Below, one piece after another: positions 7,839 to 10,036 of a DNA stretch of 10,036 nt (positions are counted from its first letter, which is position 1; each line of letters opens with the position of its first letter). A model generated the notes under the pieces. That model had not been told where the DNA came from. It ran no database searches and saw only the letters and a list, made by a program, of their open reading frames with translations. The stretch is from Hyphomonadaceae bacterium UBA2389 (GTDB lineage Bacteria > Pseudomonadota > Alphaproteobacteria > Caulobacterales > Aquidulcibacteraceae): contig DDSN01000106.1 in NCBI GenBank assembly GCA_002343395.1, positions 5,485 through 15,520 of the forward strand, written 5' to 3'. Position numbers and translations under genes: made by a program.

Positions 7839-8251
7839 GCGTCGACCGCCAATTCGACTGGAATGTTGCCGCGCGTGGCCTTGGAGTACGGGCAGACTTG
7901 GTGCGCCGCCTCAAGCAGCTCCTGCACCAGCGCGCGATCCATGCCGGGTATCGACAGCGTGAGCTTGGCGGAGAGCCCCAACCCGCCCTCGCCGCGCCCG
8001 ATGCCGACTTCGCACGTGACCACCGCCGCGGATGCGTCGATCTTCTTCTGCGTCGCGACGAACAGCACCGCGCTGTTGAAGCAGTTGGCGTAGCCGAGCG
8101 CGAAGAATTGCTCGGGATTGGCGCCTTCGCCGGATCCGCCCAGACCCTTCGAATGCTCGGTGTGATACCAAAGCCCCGTATCGGTCAGCGCGACCTTCCC
8201 GCCGGCGCGCCCGCCCTTGGAGACGGCTGTCGTCTTGTAAAGAGCGGACAT
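7835..8251 (-). CDS. ohr: Organic hydroperoxide resistance protein (Ohr, OsmC/Ohr family)
   Basis: A 138-residue cysteine-based peroxidase of the Ohr branch of the OsmC family; it reduces fatty-acid and other organic hydroperoxides in the cytoplasm, classically using lipoylated proteins as electron donors. The reactive pair is Cys57 (GYANCFNSAV) and Cys120 (HQVCPYSKATRGN). The partner residues Arg15 and Glu47 (NPEQFF) sit at the expected offset from Cys57, so the active site is complete. The CPYSKATRGN motif separates Ohr from OsmC. One extra cysteine (Cys80) is present. The gene has the best ribosome-binding site in the window, AGGAGGA 7 nt before the ATG. It lies 3 nt after one lipoprotein gene and overlaps the next by ATGA. 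No ohrR (MarR-type repressor), its usual partner, is in the window, so its expression here may follow ATP synthase instead. Confidence 0.94.
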   Translation of the reverse strand: MSALYKTTAVSKGGRAGGKVALTDTGLWYHTEHSKGLGGSGEGANPEQFFALGYANCFNSAVLFVATQKKIDASAAVVTCEVGIGRGEGGLGLSAKLTLSIPGMDRALVQELLEAAHQVCPYSKATRGNIPVELAVDA

Positions 8252-8254
8252 CGT

Positions 8255-8650
8255 TCAGTCCTCCTGCACGATGCGGCACTGGGCGATCCCGCCCTCGCCG
8301 TAGAGCGCATAGGTCGTGCGCGCGGGAATCCGGAAATAGGCCGTCGCGTCGTCTGTCCGCATCTCGACGACCAGATCGTTTGTCTGCACGCACCGCCGGT
8401 CAGGCGAGTTCATGCCCTGCACGCGCGGCCAGCAACGCTTCTGGCTGTGCCCCGCGCCTTCGGCGGCGAAGCCGCCGCCGCGCAAGTCGAACGCGTTCCA
8501 TGCATCGCCGCTTTCACGCGCCGCCGCGAATCCCGCCTCATCAATCCGCGCGCAGGCGTCGACAAGCGCGCCGGCCCGGTCGGGCAACTGATAGCCGCCA
8601 CAACCGGCGAGCGCGACAAGCGCCGCGAGGGAGAGCGCCGCGCGTTTCAA
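8255..8650 (-). CDS. Small cysteine-rich lipoprotein with TTG start, paralogue of the one after ohr
   Basis: A 131-residue predicted lipoprotein of unknown function. The signal [16 protein letters not shown] (2-17) has a good lipobox with Cys17 lipidated and Gly at +2. The remaining cysteines (33, 73, 87, 125) match those of the lipoprotein encoded at 7464-7838; the spacing from the second to the third Cys is 40 residues in both. Conserved blocks are [18 protein letters not shown] (31-48), [12 protein letters not shown] (86-97) and AQCRIV (123-128). The start is a TTG that shares four bases with the atpG stop (TTGA at 8650-8647). No ATG or GTG precedes the signal peptide in frame, and the signal sequence fits this start exactly. 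Translational coupling to atpG is likely. Its last codons carry the ohr ribosome-binding site. Confidence 0.83.
   Translation of the reverse strand: MKRAALSLAALVALAGCGGYQLPDRAGALVDACARIDEAGFAAARESGDAWNAFDLRGGGFAAEGAGHSQKRCWPRVQGMNSPDRRCVQTNDLVVEMRTDDATAYFRIPARTTYALYGEGGIAQCRIVQED
8259..8265 (-). promoter_or_regulatory. Strong Shine-Dalgarno sequence for ohr
   Basis: AGGAGGA on the minus strand, 7 nt from the ohr ATG. It lies within the last codons of the preceding lipoprotein gene (it helps encode Gln-Glu-Asp before the TGA). No other gene of this operon has such a complete anti-16S match, suggesting ohr is translated efficiently and independently of its neighbours. Confidence 0.8.
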
Positions 8651-9525
8651 AGCGCCTCCGCGCCGGAGATGATCTCGATCAGCTCCTTGGTGATGTTGGC
8701 TTGGCGCTGGCGATTGTAGCGCAATGTGAGCTTGCGGATCAGATCGCCCGCGTTGCGCGTTGCATTGTCCATGGCGCTCATTTGCGCGCCGTAGAAACCA
8801 GCCTGGTTTTCGAGCAGCGCCTGCAAGATCTGGCCGTTGAGATAGCGCGGCAGCAACGCTTCGAGAATATCGCCTTCGTTAGGCTCGTACTCGTACGTCG
8901 CGCCCTTCAAGTCCGGCGGCGAAACGCCTTCGGGCGCTTTCGCTGGGATGAGCTGCAACGCCGTCGGCAGCTGACTGATCACCGACTTGAACCGCGAGAA
9001 GAACAGCGTGGCGACATCGAACGCGCCAGAAGCGTAGAGTTCGAGAATGGCGTCGCCGACCAGCGCCGCAGCGTCGGCGCCGATGTTGCGGTGGCTCGAA
9101 AGATCAATGTAGCGCACGATCTTGTCGCCATAGAGCCGCTTCAGCTGGTCGCGCCCCTTCTTGCCGACGGCGAGAATTTTCACCGTCTTGCCGGCCGCTT
9201 GCAGCTCTACGATCTTTTCGCGCGCGGCGCGCACGATTTGCGTGTTGAAGCCGCCGCAGAGGCCGCGCTCGCTGGTCATCACCACGAGCAAATGAACTTG
9301 GTCCTTGCCCGTACCGCGCAGCAGCGCGGGCGCATCGTCGCCTTTCACCGCCGCCGCGAGGTTGGCGATCACGCGCGCCATGCGGCTCGCATAGGGGCGC
9401 GCGGCCTCGGCTTGGCTCTGCGCCCGCTTCAGCTTAGCGGCCGCGACCATCTGCATCGCCTTGGTGATCTTCTGCGTGCTCTTCACGCTGGCGATGCGAT
9501 TGCGAAACTCTTTTAAGCTCGGCAT
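8647..9525 (-). CDS. atpG: F1 ATP synthase gamma subunit (central stalk)
   Basis: A 292-residue gamma subunit, the rotating shaft that transmits c-ring torque to the catalytic sites. The N-terminal helix is diagnostic ([20 protein letters not shown], 2-21, followed by [15 protein letters not shown]), as is the C-terminal helix with the family signature [15 protein letters not shown] (278-292). The central Rossmann-like domain includes [15 protein letters not shown] (80-94). Length is normal. The ATG lies 7 nt after the atpA stop with GAGG just upstream. Its TGA overlaps the TTG of the following lipoprotein gene. In the common alphaproteobacterial order atpD would follow directly, but here about 1.2 kb holding three genes intervenes. 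Confidence 0.97.
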   Translation of the reverse strand: MPSLKEFRNRIASVKSTQKITKAMQMVAAAKLKRAQSQAEAARPYASRMARVIANLAAAVKGDDAPALLRGTGKDQVHLLVVMTSERGLCGGFNTQIVRAAREKIVELQAAGKTVKILAVGKKGRDQLKRLYGDKIVRYIDLSSHRNIGADAAALVGDAILELYASGAFDVATLFFSRFKSVISQLPTALQLIPAKAPEGVSPPDLKGATYEYEPNEGDILEALLPRYLNGQILQALLENQAGFYGAQMSAMDNATRNAGDLIRKLTLRYNRQRQANITKELIEIISGAEAL

Positions 9526-9532
9526 CCGCGCC

Positions 9533-10036
9533 TCACGCCGCGAACGTCGCGCCGAACTCGTCGAGCGCGGCCTTCATCTTGTCCTCGATGCCGTCCTTGC
9601 CGATGTCCTTTTTGTCGACGATCGCCTTCAACAGGTCGGCCTTCTTGGCGCGCAGCCACGCCACCAGTTCGCGTTCGTAGCGGCCCACGTCAGCGACCGT
9701 GACCTTGTCGAGGTAACCGCGCGTGCCGGCGTAAATGAGCACTACCTGCTCCTCAACCGGCGACGGCGAGAATTGCGGCTGCTTGAGGAGTTCGGTGAGA
9801 CGCGCGCCGCGATTGAGCAAACGTTGCGTCGCGGCGTCGAGGTCGGAGCCGAATTTGGCGAACGCCGCCATTTCGCGATACTGCGCGAGTTCGCCCTTCA
9901 GCGGACCCGCCACCTGCTTCATCGCTTTGATCTGGGCGTTGCCGCCGACGCGCGACACCGAAATACCGACGTTCAACGCCGGGCGGATGCCTTGATAGAA
10001 CAGGTCGGTTTCGAGGAAGATCTGGCCGTCGGTGAT
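9533..10036 (-). CDS. atpA: F1 ATP synthase alpha subunit, C-terminal part (5' end beyond window)
   Basis: The last 167 residues of the non-catalytic alpha subunit of F1. The visible part opens with [19 protein letters not shown], then the alpha/beta signature [10 protein letters not shown] followed by RVGG, whose Arg is the arginine finger reaching the catalytic site of beta. The rest is the helical C-terminal domain ([20 protein letters not shown], later [16 protein letters not shown]). The frame runs open to the window edge; the P-loop and N-terminal domain lie outside. The stop is 7 nt before atpG, the standard adjacency. Further upstream (higher coordinates) atpH is expected. Confidence 0.97.
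   Translation of the reverse strand: MTDGQIFLETDLFYQGIRPALNVGISVSRVGGNAQIKAMKQVAGPLKGELAQYREMAAFAKFGSDLDAATQRLLNRGARLTELLKQPQFSPSPVEEQVVLIYAGTRGYLDKVTVADVGRYERELVAWLRAKKADLLKAIVDKKDIGKDGIEDKMKAALDEFGATFAA

Noticed and set aside
8380..9516. A 378-codon plus-strand open frame antisense to atpG and the TTG-start lipoprotein gene
   Set aside because: It is a shadow of the gamma subunit gene, low in complexity and without motifs.

Overview
The window is about 10 kb of GC-rich, densely packed chromosome, very probably from an alphaproteobacterium of the Caulobacterales/Hyphomonadaceae type. I infer this from the gene families, the GC-rich third codon positions and the neighbourhood (ctpA, a DUF610-type deacetylase and rppH next to the F1 ATP synthase genes). 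The exact genus cannot be read from the sequence. All ten kilobases are chromosomal housekeeping plus accessory genes. I saw no tRNA, rRNA, CRISPR array, insertion sequence or phage gene, and no stretch over 300 bases lacks a gene.

Left half, plus strand (1-3688): the 3' part of a ctpA-type S41 processing protease; an anchored, catalytically degenerate 'divergent polysaccharide deacetylase'; the RNA pyrophosphohydrolase rppH, starting on an ATGA overlap; a possible 18-codon linker reading frame; and an alpha/beta hydrolase. The first two genes belong to envelope and peptidoglycan maintenance, and rppH starts 5'-end-dependent mRNA decay.

Right half, minus strand (10036-3685, read right to left): an F1 ATP synthase operon, atpA (3' part), atpG, atpD, atpC. 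It is expanded by accessory genes at two places. Between atpG and atpD lies a three-gene cassette: a lipoprotein, an organic hydroperoxide resistance protein (Ohr), and a second lipoprotein that is a paralogue of the first. Between atpD and atpC lie two tandem, mutually paralogous small soluble proteins of unknown function. A membrane-anchored metallophosphoesterase closes the operon. All junctions are tight (gaps of 3 to 33 nt or overlaps of 1 to 4 nt), so these genes are almost certainly co-transcribed and several are probably translationally coupled.

The most interesting signals are these. Two separate gene duplications sit inside an F1 operon. A thiol peroxidase is flanked by paralogous lipoproteins sharing four conserved non-lipid cysteines. 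The NTGA start/stop overlap recurs with ATG, TTG and apparently CTG as start codons; the CTG case restores a complete membrane-anchored N-terminus to the metallophosphoesterase. The two halves of the window converge on one TTAA that provides the stop codons of both last genes.
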